A stretch of DNA of 51,720 nt from Magnetococcales bacterium. Its GTDB lineage: Bacteria; Pseudomonadota; Magnetococcia; Magnetococcales; Magnetaquicoccaceae. This document shows positions 42,652 through 51,707 of this stretch, piece by piece; positions within the stretch are counted from its first letter, which is position 1; each line of letters opens with the position of its first letter. The position numbers were made by a program, and so were the translations under genes. Location of the stretch: contig PDZU01000017.1 in the NCBI GenBank assembly GCA_002753095.1, forward strand, positions 1 through 51,720. The letters run 5' to 3'. Below the pieces are notes generated by a model. It did not search any database. It was not told the DNA's origin and worked only from the letters and a program-made list of their open reading frames with translations.

Positions 42652-42685
42652 AAAAAATCACCAGGAGAAATCCCCCCTGGTGATT
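42652..42685 (-). terminator. Rho-independent terminator of the Old Yellow Enzyme gene
   Basis: On the minus strand a 10-bp stem AATCACCAGG/CCTGGTGATT with a 10-base loop runs into TTTTTT. It lies 35-70 bases after the stop at 42720 and probably ends the whole kor/sdhE operon. Confidence 0.8.
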
Positions 42686-42719
42686 GGCAAAAGAAACAAT
42701 TTTTACAAAACGCTACCCT

Positions 42720-43817
42720 TTACCCCCCCTGGTAACGCTCCAGCCAGTGGGCATAGGGCGCAGGCAACACCCAGGCGGCTTTCTCCTGCCGCAACGCCTG
42801 GGCCGCCTGATAGGGCCAGTTGGGGTTGGCCAAATGGGCACGACCAACCATCACCAAATCCATCTGCTGCTCAGCCACAACGCGCTCCGCTGTCGCCGGA
42901 TCTCCCAACAACCAGGAAGAGGCAACCGGAATGGCGGCAGCTTGCCGTACCTTAGCCGCAATCGGCGCCAAAAAGCCCGGAGCCCAAGGAATATTGGCCG
43001 TTATTGTCGTGAATCCCATCGTGACACTGAGCAAATCCAGCCCCTCCTGACGAAACTGGCGCGTCAACATAATGGCCTCCGCCAAGGTCTCCTCATCGCG
43101 ACCATCAAACTCAATCACCCCAAAACGGGCCGTCAACGGCAAACGCTCCGGCCACACCTTGCGGACCGCCCGTAAACACTCCAACAGAAAACGACTGCGT
43201 CCCGCAAAATCTCCACCATATGCGTCAGTACGCTGGTTGGCATGTACCGAGAAAAAGCTCTGCGCCAAATATCCGTGGGCAAAATGCAACTCCAACCATT
43301 CAAAGCCCGCATCCCGCGCCCGACAGGCCGCCGCCACAAAATTCTCCTGTACCCGTGCGATATCCTGCACCGTCATGGCCCTCGGAACCTTCGGTAAATG
43401 TGCCCCAAAGGCAAGCGACGAAGGAGAAATCGTCTCCCAACCACGCGGATCACCCTCCGCAATATGATCATCACCCTGCCATGGAACATTGGCGCTACCC
43501 TTGCGCCCGGCATGGCCGATCTGGATACCCGGCACCGCTCCACCCGCCTTGATTGATGCCGCAATGGCTGCCAACTTCTGCCCCTGTGCATCATTCCACA
43601 GCCCCAAACAGTGCGGCGAAATGCGACCCTCCGGCGCAACACCAGTCGCCTCCACAATCACCAAGCCAGCTCCACCCCGGCCCAAGGCCCCGTAGTGAAT
43701 ACCATGCCAGTCATTGGCCATCCCATCCACTGCACTGTATTGGCACATGGGCGGAACGGCAATACGATTGCGCAAAGTGACATCTTTCAAGGTAAACCGG
43801 GAAAATAATGCAGACAT
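42720..43817 (-). CDS. NADH:flavin oxidoreductase, Old Yellow Enzyme family (YqjM-like)
   Basis: 365 residues; AAGGGG before the ATG at 43817. FMN-binding TIM barrel with the thermophilic/YqjM-type signature: C25 in PPMCQYSA, QIGHAGRKG, HFAHGYLAQSFFSVHANQR and the phosphate-binding MVGRAHLANPNW. OYEs reduce activated C=C bonds of enones or act in oxidative stress; the physiological substrate is unknown. It is the last gene of the carbon-metabolism operon, 16 bases after sdhE, and is followed by a terminator. The link to the TCA genes may be flavin-related (inference). Confidence 0.93.
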   Translation of the reverse strand: MSALFSRFTLKDVTLRNRIAVPPMCQYSAVDGMANDWHGIHYGALGRGGAGLVIVEATGVAPEGRISPHCLGLWNDAQGQKLAAIAASIKAGGAVPGIQIGHAGRKGSANVPWQGDDHIAEGDPRGWETISPSSLAFGAHLPKVPRAMTVQDIARVQENFVAAACRARDAGFEWLELHFAHGYLAQSFFSVHANQRTDAYGGDFAGRSRFLLECLRAVRKVWPERLPLTARFGVIEFDGRDEETLAEAIMLTRQFRQEGLDLLSVTMGFTTITANIPWAPGFLAPIAAKVRQAAAIPVASSWLLGDPATAERVVAEQQMDLVMVGRAHLANPNWPYQAAQALRQEKAAWVLPAPYAHWLERYQGG

Positions 43818-43833
43818 GCAACACCCCTTACGG

Positions 43834-44076
43834 CTACGGCAAAATCCAGGAGAGGGGCTCACGGTCCACACCCTCTGGAGAGGGTTTGCCCGCCAGCCAA
43901 TCCAAAATATCCCAATCGGAATGGTCCAGAAATGACACCATGCGCTGACACTGCTCATCCGTCAGGCCAGCCAAATTCTGTTCCAGAAAACGAGACAACA
44001 TCTGTTCCATCTCAGCCGTTGCCCGCCGACTGGCTACCCAACGCAACTGCTTGTGCAACAGTTCACTATTCGCCAT
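43834..44076 (-). CDS. sdhE: SdhE/YgfY-family FAD assembly factor
   Basis: 80 residues from the ATG at 44076. The helical bundle carries the family pattern: SRRATAEMEQMLSRFL (the usual 'RRGMLELD' region, here with A-T in place of G-M), then LTDEQCQRMVSFLDHSDWDILDWLAGK. SdhE chaperones FAD attachment to SdhA and FrdA. The conserved Gly of the RGxxE motif appears replaced by Ala. It overlaps the 3' end of the pentapeptide-repeat gene by 11 bases. It shares an operon with 2-oxoglutarate oxidoreductase and is near an frdA-like gene whose FAD-anchoring His appears to be Asn. Confidence 0.82.
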   Translation of the reverse strand: MANSELLHKQLRWVASRRATAEMEQMLSRFLEQNLAGLTDEQCQRMVSFLDHSDWDILDWLAGKPSPEGVDREPLSWILP

Positions 44077-44710
44077 CAAAAACCACCAGTTTGCGCCCCA
44101 ATTGGGTTACAGAAGAGTTCTGACCATCCCAGGGCGACTTACCGTAATAGATCGTCCCCGCCGTCTGCACCCGCTCATAGTAGGCATCATACAGATTGGT
44201 TTTGCGCAGATCCGCTCCGGAAAGATTGCAATCAATAAATCGGGTGTGGTCCAACGTAGACTCCCGCAACGACGCCTTGGACAAATCCGCCCCCCGCATG
44301 TCCGCCCGGTCCAGTTGACAGGCCAGCAGTTGCGCCATGCGCAAATCGGCCCGACACAATGGCACTGCCTCCAAATTGCACATCAACAAGCGGCTGTACT
44401 GCAGATTGGCCTCCTCCAGTCGGCAACCCACAAAACTGGCCCGTTGACAAAAGGCATGGTCCATCTGACTGCCCATCAGAGAAACATTCTGCAGCACCGT
44501 CTCCTGAATGTGAATCTCACTCATGATGCAGTGGTCAAACACCATATCATACAACCGACTGCCAACCAGGATTGCCCCAGTCAAATCCACACCACGCAAA
44601 TCCATGGCGCGGATCTCCATGAACGAGAGATCCGCACCACGCAATTGTCCATCTCGGCCATACTGCGCCAGTAACACCTCTTTATCCGTCACAGGCTGTT
44701 GCATGGCCAT
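44066..44710 (-). CDS. Pentapeptide-repeat protein
   Basis: 214 residues from the ATG at 44710, seven bases after korB stops; 44704 is an alternative start. The middle ~150 residues are runs of A(D/N)LXX pentapeptides (RGADLSFMEIRAMDLRGVDL, then ADLRMAQLLACQLDRADMRG and ADLSKASLRESTL), predicted to form a right-handed quadrilateral beta-helix. The C-terminal tail (SPWDGQNSSVTQLGRKLVVF) is unique. Pentapeptide proteins are structural scaffolds, sometimes DNA mimics or membrane-associated, and no catalytic residues are expected. Its place between korB and sdhE suggests an accessory role with those enzymes, but this is position-based only. Confidence 0.85.
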   Translation of the reverse strand: MAMQQPVTDKEVLLAQYGRDGQLRGADLSFMEIRAMDLRGVDLTGAILVGSRLYDMVFDHCIMSEIHIQETVLQNVSLMGSQMDHAFCQRASFVGCRLEEANLQYSRLLMCNLEAVPLCRADLRMAQLLACQLDRADMRGADLSKASLRESTLDHTRFIDCNLSGADLRKTNLYDAYYERVQTAGTIYYGKSPWDGQNSSVTQLGRKLVVFDGE

Positions 44711-44717
44711 GCACCGA

Positions 44718-45596
44718 TCAGGGACGAGCCAAGTCAATGATCTTGTTGACATCATAGCCGGCATGTCCGCCGACCTTCTCCACAATCTTATGCAAGCGTT
44801 CGTCCAACGTCGGACGATCCGCTTTATAGAGCAGACCAATCGGAGCATGCCCTTCCGTATCACGACGGGCCAGCGCCATGGCCGCGCCCAGATCGCTTAC
44901 ATCATGATCAGCCGGCACTTCCCGCACCAACTCACGATAATATTCCACCGTGTCAATGTTGTTAAAGGTCGGGCATTGGGAGAAGATGTTCACATACGAG
45001 AAGCCCTTGTGCTCCAAGGCGCCCTTGATCAACTCGGCACAGATTTGCGGCTTGCCCGCAAACCCCTGCGCCACATAGGTGGCCCCATAGGTCAACATGT
45101 AGAGCAAGGGATTCATCGGCTCATCCGGTCCACCATACGGGGTGGTATAAGCCTTCAATTCGGGCCGCGAGGTGGGAGAGTATTGCCCTTTGGTCAAGCC
45201 ATAAATGCCATTATCATAAAGCACGTAGGTCATATTGACATTTTTGCGGGCCATATGGGGCATGTGGCCACCACCGATGGAGAAACCATCCCCATCACCA
45301 CCGGTCACCAACACTGCCAGATCAGGGCGAGCCAACTGCGCACCGGTGGCCACCGGTCCAGCGCGACCATGCAAGGTGTGCATCTTGTAGGACTTGATGA
45401 AATAGGGCGTGCGCGACGAACAACCGATACCAGAGATGGCCATCAGATTGGCGTAGTCCACACCCAACTCCGACAAGGCGCGGTAAATGCTGTTCAAAAT
45501 ACCATGGTACCCGCAACCAGGGCACCAAACAACACTCACCTCGGACTTATAATCTTTCGGCTTCAGTTCAACTTTATGGAGCGCAGCAACAGACAT
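44718..45596 (-). CDS. korB: 2-oxoacid:ferredoxin oxidoreductase beta subunit (KorB-like)
   Basis: 292 residues. TPP- and [4Fe-4S]-binding subunit: CPGCGYHGILNSIYRAL, GIGCSSRTPYFIKSYKMH, GDGDGFSIGGGHMPHMARKN (TPP/Mg motif), and NGIYGLTKGQYSPTS. With the alpha subunit it interconverts 2-oxoglutarate and succinyl-CoA plus CO2 using ferredoxin. In the reductive direction this fixes CO2 in the reductive TCA cycle. The start shares one base with the korA stop (TGATG), so subunits are coupled. Adjacent sucCD supplies succinyl-CoA, favouring 2-oxoglutarate over pyruvate as substrate (inference). Confidence 0.92.
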   Translation of the reverse strand: MSVAALHKVELKPKDYKSEVSVVWCPGCGYHGILNSIYRALSELGVDYANLMAISGIGCSSRTPYFIKSYKMHTLHGRAGPVATGAQLARPDLAVLVTGGDGDGFSIGGGHMPHMARKNVNMTYVLYDNGIYGLTKGQYSPTSRPELKAYTTPYGGPDEPMNPLLYMLTYGATYVAQGFAGKPQICAELIKGALEHKGFSYVNIFSQCPTFNNIDTVEYYRELVREVPADHDVSDLGAAMALARRDTEGHAPIGLLYKADRPTLDERLHKIVEKVGGHAGYDVNKIIDLARP

Positions 45597-47308
45597 CAGA
45601 GTATCTCCTTGACTTTGTCGATCATCTGGATCGGCGTGAACGGCAGTCCACCACAGATGGTGAAGGGAATCGGCTTGATGGAGGTTTCAGCCCGGATGAA
45701 ATGGGAAAGCTGGCCCTGATAGTTGACCTCCGGCACCAAAATCTTTTTGCAGGTTGCCGCAAAGGCTTCGTACTGCGCCACCGGCATGGGCCACATCAGT
45801 TTGGGATAAAAACCCTTCACCTTGTACCCTTCGGCGCGCAGACGGGCCACCGCCTCGCGGGCCACACCGATGGTGCTGCCCCAGGTGATGATCCCCACCT
45901 CTGCATCGCCTTCGCCATCCACCTCTACCGGCTTGTAACGATCGACAATCGGCTTGATCTTGTTGAAACGCTTGTCATGCATCGACTCATGGATTTCCGA
46001 CTTGAAACTCGGCGCACCGGTTTCCGTATGCTCCAGACCAGTGGCGATATGCATTCCTTCCGGGGTACCCGGATCAACCATGGGCGAAATGCCATCATCG
46101 GTGATCAAATAGCGCTTGTAGGTGCCTTCGCCATCCCATTTTTTGCGCTTGACGATGGTATAATCCGCCGGATTGGGCCGGGGGATGGTCTGGGTCGAAA
46201 AAGCCAACGAACCGTCCGACAACAACAGCACCGGGCACTGATACTCCTCGGCGATGTTGAGGGCATCCACGGTCATATCGATGCAATCTTTCACATCTTC
46301 CACCGACAACACAATGCGCGGGGCATCGCCATGGGCGCCATGAATGGCCAAAAAGAGATCCGACTGCTCATGCTTGGTCGGCAAACCGGTGGAGGGACCA
46401 CCGCGTTGCACATCGACCAACATCACTGGCGTCTCACTCATGGAGGCCATACCCAACATCTCGGACATCAGGGCAAGACCCGGTCCAGAGGTGGAGGTCA
46501 TCGATTTTTTGCCCGCATAGGAGGCACCCAACACCTGGGCAATCGAGGCAATTTCATCCTCGGCCTGGATCAGGGTTCCCCCCAACTTGGGCAGATGGGT
46601 GGCCACGTATTTGGCAATCTCGGTCGCCGGGGTGATGGGATAGGCCGAGAAAAACTCCAAACCACCCAGCAAGGCACCCATACCTGCCGCATCGTTACCG
46701 GAGATAACGATCACATCCTTGGGTGTGGTCGGATCGGCCACGCGCCAGGGATCCTGCTTTTGCAGTGCCAGCCCCAGCTCTTTCCCCTTTTCAAACGCCT
46801 GCAGATTAAAGTTGAGGATCTCCTCACCCTTCTTCTTGAATTTATTGCTCAACACCTGTTTCAAAGTATCTTCGCTGATGTTGAACAACGCCGACAAGGC
46901 GCCCATGGCCACCATGTTCTTGGAGCGATAGGACTTCATCTCCTTGGCGGTCTTGGACATGGGGATCGGATAGGCATGCACCCCTTCAGGAATTTCAGGT
47001 TCAAAATCACCGCCCGGATAGTCGTACACAAACGCCGTACCGGGCTTCAGGAGATGTTTGTTGACCTCATAGGCTTCGCCGTTGAAGGCGCAAAAGACAT
47101 CAAAGGTATCCCCCTGGTTATAGATCCGTTCCGGCGAGGTACGAACCTGGTACATGGCATAACCGCCCTTGATTTCCGCCGGAAAGGTCTTGAAGGTATA
47201 CACCTCCAACCCTGCTCTGGCGCATGCGGCGGCAATGAAATCACCCGTGGAGATGATACCCTCACCACCCTCCCCGGCTACTCGAATAATCAGGTCATTC
47301 TTTGCCAT
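45596..47308 (-). CDS. korA: 2-oxoacid:ferredoxin oxidoreductase alpha subunit, gamma-alpha fusion (KorA-like)
   Basis: 570 residues with AAGGAG five bases before the ATG. The N-terminal ~190 residues are the gamma domain (IRVAGEGGEGIISTGDFIAA, TFPAEIKGGYAMYQVRTSPE). The rest is the alpha TPP/pyrimidine domain (GNDAAGMGALLGGLEFFSAY and PITPATEIA, TSGPGLALMSEMLG, PSTGLPTKHEQSDLFLAIHG) and a CoA-related C-terminal domain. This fused gamma-alpha plus separate beta layout is typical of two-subunit KOR enzymes. A 13-bp perfect hairpin lies between its start and the upstream sucD stop. Direction in vivo is undetermined, but pairing with sucCD and an frdA-like gene suggests the reductive TCA cycle. 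Confidence 0.93.
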   Translation of the reverse strand: MAKNDLIIRVAGEGGEGIISTGDFIAAACARAGLEVYTFKTFPAEIKGGYAMYQVRTSPERIYNQGDTFDVFCAFNGEAYEVNKHLLKPGTAFVYDYPGGDFEPEIPEGVHAYPIPMSKTAKEMKSYRSKNMVAMGALSALFNISEDTLKQVLSNKFKKKGEEILNFNLQAFEKGKELGLALQKQDPWRVADPTTPKDVIVISGNDAAGMGALLGGLEFFSAYPITPATEIAKYVATHLPKLGGTLIQAEDEIASIAQVLGASYAGKKSMTSTSGPGLALMSEMLGMASMSETPVMLVDVQRGGPSTGLPTKHEQSDLFLAIHGAHGDAPRIVLSVEDVKDCIDMTVDALNIAEEYQCPVLLLSDGSLAFSTQTIPRPNPADYTIVKRKKWDGEGTYKRYLITDDGISPMVDPGTPEGMHIATGLEHTETGAPSFKSEIHESMHDKRFNKIKPIVDRYKPVEVDGEGDAEVGIITWGSTIGVAREAVARLRAEGYKVKGFYPKLMWPMPVAQYEAFAATCKKILVPEVNYQGQLSHFIRAETSIKPIPFTICGGLPFTPIQMIDKVKEIL

Positions 47309-47364
47309 CGAAACTCCTTCTTTAGCCTGCTTTCTTGTTTGTGATAGAGGCTGCCCCCTGCGAA

Positions 47365-47401
47365 GCAGCCTGTTGATTCGGCGCGGACATCAACAGGCTG
47401 C
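47365..47401 (-). other. Intercistronic hairpin between sucD and korA
   Basis: Perfect 13-bp inverted repeat GCAGCCTGTTGAT/ATCAACAGGCTGC with an 11-base loop, with no following T-run. A second short stem, GGCTGC/GCAGCC, adjoins it and shares bases with it. It could be an mRNA-processing or stability element, or a partial attenuator that sets sucCD against kor expression. Confidence 0.7.
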
Positions 47402-47422
47402 AGACAACGGGTTGCTAAACGC

Positions 47423-48295
47423 TCACCCCTTCAGCGCCGTAACCAGCGTGCTGCCCATGTCGGCGGGCGAACGGGCAATATGCACCCCTGCCGCTTCCAG
47501 TGCCGCAAACTTTTCGGCTGCTGTCCCCTTGCCACCGGAGATGATCGCACCCGCATGGCCCATACGCTTGCCTGCGGGAGCGGTTGCTCCGGCGATAAAT
47601 GCAACCACCGGCTTGGTCATATTCTGCTTGATCCAGGCCGCTGCTTCCTCTTCAGCCGTACCACCAATTTCACCGATCATGATCACCGCTTCGGTCTGCG
47701 GATCGGCTTGAAACATCTGCAAACAATCGATGAAGTTGGTCCCGTTGACCGGATCACCACCCAACCCCACACAGGTACTTTGACCCAGATTGACACGGGT
47801 GGTTTGTGCCACCGCTTCGTAGGTCAAGGTTCCAGAGCGGGAGACCACACCCACGCGGCCTACCTGATGAATATGACCGGGCATGATGCCGATTTTGCAG
47901 GCGCCAGGGGTAATGATACCCGGACAGTTGGGACCAATCAGACGCGTCTTGCGCCCTTGCAGATAGCGCTTGACCCGCACCATATCCGTCACCGGAATGC
48001 CTTCGGTGATGCAGACCACCAGATCGACTTCGGCTGCTGCCGCTTCCATGATGGCATCCGCCGCAAAGGGCGGCGGCACAAAGATCACCGAAGCATTGGC
48101 ACCGGTCTCTTTGACCGCATCGGCCACCGTATCAAAGACCGGGCGATCCAGATGTTTGCTCCCACCCTTGCCGGGTGTAACCCCACCAACCAGTTGCGTA
48201 CCGTAGGCAATGGCCTGCTCGGAGTGGAATGTGCCATTGGCTCCGGTGAAGCCCTGACAAATGACGCGGGTATTCTTGTCAACCAGAATGCTCAT
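47423..48295 (-). CDS. sucD: Succinyl-CoA synthetase alpha subunit
   Basis: 290 residues, GGAAGG before the ATG. Rossmann CoA-binding start ([20 protein letters not shown]), CoA loop ([11 protein letters not shown]) and the phospho-histidine loop [20 protein letters not shown]. It joins SucC to interconvert succinate, CoA and ATP with succinyl-CoA, ADP and Pi. It starts 12 bases after sucC stops and feeds the downstream 2-oxoglutarate oxidoreductase. Length is standard. Confidence 0.97.
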   Translation of the reverse strand: MSILVDKNTRVICQGFTGANGTFHSEQAIAYGTQLVGGVTPGKGGSKHLDRPVFDTVADAVKETGANASVIFVPPPFAADAIMEAAAAEVDLVVCITEGIPVTDMVRVKRYLQGRKTRLIGPNCPGIITPGACKIGIMPGHIHQVGRVGVVSRSGTLTYEAVAQTTRVNLGQSTCVGLGGDPVNGTNFIDCLQMFQADPQTEAVIMIGEIGGTAEEEAAAWIKQNMTKPVVAFIAGATAPAGKRMGHAGAIISGGKGTAAEKFAALEAAGVHIARSPADMGSTLVTALKG

Positions 48296-48307
48296 CTTCG
48301 CACCTTC

Positions 48308-49468
48308 CTATCGCACCGCAGCCACCGCTTTTTCAGCGGCATCATTGAGATCATCAGCAGAGATAATCGCCAAACCGGATTCGGCCAAAATCTTTTTGCC
48401 CAACTCCACATTGGTTCCTTCCAGACGCACCACCAGCGGCACCTGAATATTCACCTCACGGGCGGCGGTCACCACCCCGTTGGCGATCACATCGCAACGC
48501 ATGATGCCACCAAAAATATTGATCATCACCGCCTTGACGCTGGGATCGGAAAGAATCAACTTCAGGGCAGCAGTCACCACCTCGGTGGTTGCGCCACCGC
48601 CCACATCCAAAAAGTTGGCCGGTTTGGCCCCCTTGAGTTGGATAATATCCATGGTGGCCATCGCCAGACCGGCGCCGTTGACCATACAGCCAATGGAACC
48701 ATCCAGGGCAATATAGTTCAGGCCATACTTGGAGGCCTCGATCTCCTTGCTGTCCTCTTCGTCCAGGTCGCGCAACTCCATAACATCCTTGTGGCGATAG
48801 AGGGCATTGTCATCAAAGTTCATTTTGGCATCGAGGGCGATCAAATCGCCATCTTCGGTCACCACCAGCGGATTGATCTCCACCAGAGAGGCATCCGAAC
48901 CAATAAACGCGTTATACAGCGCCGTCATGAACTGCACCGCCTTATTGACCTGCTTGTCCACCAGACCCAACCCAAAGGCCAGATTGCGGGCCTGAAAAGC
49001 CCCCAAACCGGTAACTGGATCGATCACCTCTTTGAGGATTTTTTCCGGGGTACGGGCAGCAACCACTTCGATCTCCATACCGCCCTCGGTGGAGGCCATC
49101 ATGGTGATACGACTGGTGGCACGATCCACCACCATACCCAGATAGAGCTCACGGGCAATCTTGCACCCTTCCTCGACATACAACCGTTTGACCACCTTTC
49201 CGGCGGGACCGGTCTGATGGGTGACCAGGGTCATGCCCAAAATGTTGCTGGCATGCGTACTGACCTCTTCCATACTGCGGGCCAACTTGACCCCTCCCCC
49301 TTTGCCACGTCCTCCGGCATGAATTTGCGCCTTGACCACAAACGTACCGCTGTCCAACTTTCGCGCTGCCTCTTCCGCCTCTGCCACGGAAAAAACAACT
49401 TGGCCACGAGGTACCTTGACCCCATAGCCGGCAAGAATTTTTTTGGCTTGGTATTCGTGAATATTCAT
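48308..49468 (-). CDS. sucC: Succinyl-CoA synthetase beta subunit
   Basis: 386 residues. N-terminal ATP-grasp ([60 protein letters not shown]) and C-terminal CoA-ligase/flavodoxin-like domain ([37 protein letters not shown]). Provides the nucleotide-binding site of the heterodimer or heterotetramer. Transcribed with sucD and probably with the kor genes. A gap of about 250 bases separates it from the frdA-like gene upstream. Confidence 0.97.
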   Translation of the reverse strand: MNIHEYQAKKILAGYGVKVPRGQVVFSVAEAEEAARKLDSGTFVVKAQIHAGGRGKGGGVKLARSMEEVSTHASNILGMTLVTHQTGPAGKVVKRLYVEEGCKIARELYLGMVVDRATSRITMMASTEGGMEIEVVAARTPEKILKEVIDPVTGLGAFQARNLAFGLGLVDKQVNKAVQFMTALYNAFIGSDASLVEINPLVVTEDGDLIALDAKMNFDDNALYRHKDVMELRDLDEEDSKEIEASKYGLNYIALDGSIGCMVNGAGLAMATMDIIQLKGAKPANFLDVGGGATTEVVTAALKLILSDPSVKAVMINIFGGIMRCDVIANGVVTAAREVNIQVPLVVRLEGTNVELGKKILAESGLAIISADDLNDAAEKAVAAVR

Positions 49469-49543
49469 GAGTGGTTCCCGTTCGCTCCAACGTTATTCAT
49501 CGACCTGCTACCGTAACACTTCCGTGTCAACCCGCCTCAAAAG

Positions 49544-49566
49544 CCGAAAGCCCCCTCGCTTTTCGG
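49544..49566 (-). terminator. Weak hairpin between frdA-like gene and sucC
   Basis: Minus strand CCGAAAAGC...GCTTTCGG, an 8-bp stem with one bulge, followed by CTTTTG. It may be a partial terminator between the flavoprotein gene and sucC. No convincing promoter for sucC was found in this gap. Confidence 0.35.
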
Positions 49567-49719
49567 GTGATCACGGAATCATATGCGGATTACCGCCCAG
49601 AGTCCATGCCTGTCATGCCCTATGGCAGTGTAATCCAATTGGAAAAACACACAACATCCTTGATATTCCTGACAGGCGTGGCCCGTCGTCCTGCATGCGC
49701 ACTGCCAGCGGCTCTATCC

Positions 49720-51441
49720 TTAAGCGGGCAGACCACTTTTGCCATAACTGGGCAGCAAGCGGGGTGAGGTGCGGTGGTGTGCCACACCGCTGCCCTGCAG
49801 GGCCTCCATAAACCCCTCCAGATGCAAAACGCCCGGATTGCTGCCTGGCCCCGTGCTCTGGGCAAAACGGGCGGCGCTGCCCCCCGCCCGCAAACCAAAC
49901 ACCAAAATCTCCAACAGGGCGTTACCCATCAAACGGTTATCCCCATGCACCCCGCCAGTCACCTCGCCGGCTGCGTACAAACCCGGCATATCGGTTCCCC
50001 CATCGCTCTGGATGGCGATACCGCCATTTTGGTAGTGCAAGGTGGGAAAGGTCAACACGGGGGCCAAACGCAGATCAATCCCTTTACCCATAAATTCACG
50101 AAAGCGGCCTGGAAACTCCCGTTCGATGGTACCGCGACCGTGCAGCAGATCGATCAACGGAATATCCAGCCAGACCCCTGCCCGACCGCTGGGCGTTGTC
50201 ACTCCGTTGCCCATTTCGGTGCATTCGCGAATGATCGCCGCCGAGGTCACATCGCGCGGTTCCAGGCCAAAGACAAACTCTTCGCCATGATAATTGAGCA
50301 GTTGCGCGCCCCAACCGCGAAATTTTTCCGTCAACAGCAGGCCGATTTTGCGATCCGGGTAGACAATCCCCGTCGGATGGTATTGGCAATAGCGCAGATC
50401 CCGCAACGGCACCCCAGCCCGATAGGCCAGGGCCAAGCCGTCGGCCATGGCTCCATAGTGGTTGGAGGTAGGAAACTTCTTGAAATGCAACCGCCCAAAG
50501 CCCCCCGTGGCCAGGATGACGGCTCGCGCATGCACCACCTGAATGGTTGGCAAGCGCTCTCCGGTGACCAGATGTTCCAGAACGGCCCCTGCCGCCCGTC
50601 CATGATCATCGGTCAGCAGTTCTACCGCTGGATGAAAATTGAGCACCTTGATATTGGGATAGCTCTCGGCATGGTCGCGCAGAACCCGCATCAGTTCCAA
50701 GCCCGTCACATCCCCGGAGGCGTGCAGACGGCGGCGCGAAGTGCCGCCACCATGGCGCACTTTCATGCGTCCGGTTGGATATTTATCAAACAGCACCCCC
50801 ATCTCTTCCAGCCAGCGCAACACCCGTGGACCTTCGCTGACCAGCGTCTCCACCAGATCGGGATCATTGATGAAGTGACCGCCCCCCATGGTATCCAGAT
50901 AGTGCTGTACCGGAGAGTCGGCCTCCTGGTCCGCCACCTGCATGCCGCCCTCGGCCATGATGGTATTGGAATCCCCGTGGCGTAATTTGGTGACAATCAG
51001 AACATTGGCGCCCGCCTCCGCTGCGGCGATGGCCGCCGTGGTCCCCGCCCCACCGCCGCCGATGACCAACACATCTGTTACCAGATCGGCCTTGGCTGGT
51101 TTGGCGGCCTGGGTAAAGGCGTGATAGGGGCTATCGGCCCCCACCGGGCTGCGTCGCGACAAGGCAAAATGGCGCGCAACTGCGTGGCGCGGCCAGGACT
51201 CCAACAGATCCGCCAATTCGCAGGGTACCAAGTCCCCCTTGTTGGGACCGATTGTCAATGGCCGACAACTGTCGGCCCGGTAATCGGGGTGAAACTCTTC
51301 CAGCCAAGCCCGTCGGTCCGAGAGCGATAAAGGTGGATAGCTCTCCCCACGCCGCAACGCCGCCAGACGGCTGTCACGACTCTTGGCCACTAGACGTGCC
51401 GACTCACGTAATGGTTCTGGAAAGTGCTTCAACCCCTCCAC
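49720..51441 (-). CDS. Fumarate reductase/succinate dehydrogenase-like flavoprotein, FAD probably non-covalent
   Basis: 573 residues from a GTG at 51441, chosen because GGAGAG lies 5-8 bases upstream; longer frames run into the hairpin repeats at 51601-51707. After a ~120-residue N-terminal extension unlike SdhA (WLEEFHPDYRADSCR... with two Cys) comes the FAD-binding VLVIGGGGAGTTAAIAAAEAG (~124-144). The SdhA/FrdA active-site region (HPTGIVYPDRKIGLLLTEKF, RDVTSAAIIREC) and FAD-tail motif GLYAAGEVTGGVHGDNRLMG follow. Where SdhA has the FAD-linking His (SHT...AQGG), this protein reads SNTIMAEGG (N159), so FAD is probably bound without a covalent link, as in TfrA, APS reductase or NadB. With sucCD and korAB it suits the fumarate step of a reductive TCA cycle, but no iron-sulfur partner is in view. 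Confidence 0.85.
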   Translation of the reverse strand: MEGLKHFPEPLRESARLVAKSRDSRLAALRRGESYPPLSLSDRRAWLEEFHPDYRADSCRPLTIGPNKGDLVPCELADLLESWPRHAVARHFALSRRSPVGADSPYHAFTQAAKPAKADLVTDVLVIGGGGAGTTAAIAAAEAGANVLIVTKLRHGDSNTIMAEGGMQVADQEADSPVQHYLDTMGGGHFINDPDLVETLVSEGPRVLRWLEEMGVLFDKYPTGRMKVRHGGGTSRRRLHASGDVTGLELMRVLRDHAESYPNIKVLNFHPAVELLTDDHGRAAGAVLEHLVTGERLPTIQVVHARAVILATGGFGRLHFKKFPTSNHYGAMADGLALAYRAGVPLRDLRYCQYHPTGIVYPDRKIGLLLTEKFRGWGAQLLNYHGEEFVFGLEPRDVTSAAIIRECTEMGNGVTTPSGRAGVWLDIPLIDLLHGRGTIEREFPGRFREFMGKGIDLRLAPVLTFPTLHYQNGGIAIQSDGGTDMPGLYAAGEVTGGVHGDNRLMGNALLEILVFGLRAGGSAARFAQSTGPGSNPGVLHLEGFMEALQGSGVAHHRTSPRLLPSYGKSGLPA

Positions 51442-51489
51442 AGATCTCTCCCCCCTCCTGTCATGCTTTCCTGCCTCGTCGCCCCGTTT

Positions 51490-51707
51490 ACCTGGAATGC
51501 AGCACCAAAAACGATTGCGGGTCCAGGGAGCTGGCTCCCTGGCAGGTCCAGGACGGAGTCCTGGGACTTTGCTTTTGTTTTTGCTTTTTCTGTTGCCTTT
51601 GGCGCGCTTTTCACGATAAGCCGATGCGTTTTTTGCATCGGCGCAAGCGCGCCTCATTGACGCAAGCTGTGCGGATTGGCGCGTTTTTCTGCGCCAATCC
51701 GCACAGC
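51490..51707. repeat. Palindromic hairpin cluster upstream of the frdA-like gene
   Basis: Several hairpins adjoin: CCAGGGAG-CTGG-CTCCCTGG and CCAGGAC-GGA-GTCCTGG near 51515-51570; GCCGATGC/GCATCGGC (51620-51642) nested in an outer GGCGCGC/GCGCGCC stem (51601-51653); and a perfect 17-bp stem GCTGTGCGGATTGGCGC with an 8-base loop (51666-51707). T-rich loops and a T-rich tract near 51570-51600 suggest terminators for a gene outside the window. The style matches the cluster at 17690-17812. Confidence 0.75.

Noticed and set aside
45701..49516. Plus-strand open frames of about 550 and 680 codons opposite korA, sucD and sucC
   Set aside because: They lie antisense to unmistakable enzymes, are rich in His/Gly/Arg and match nothing.
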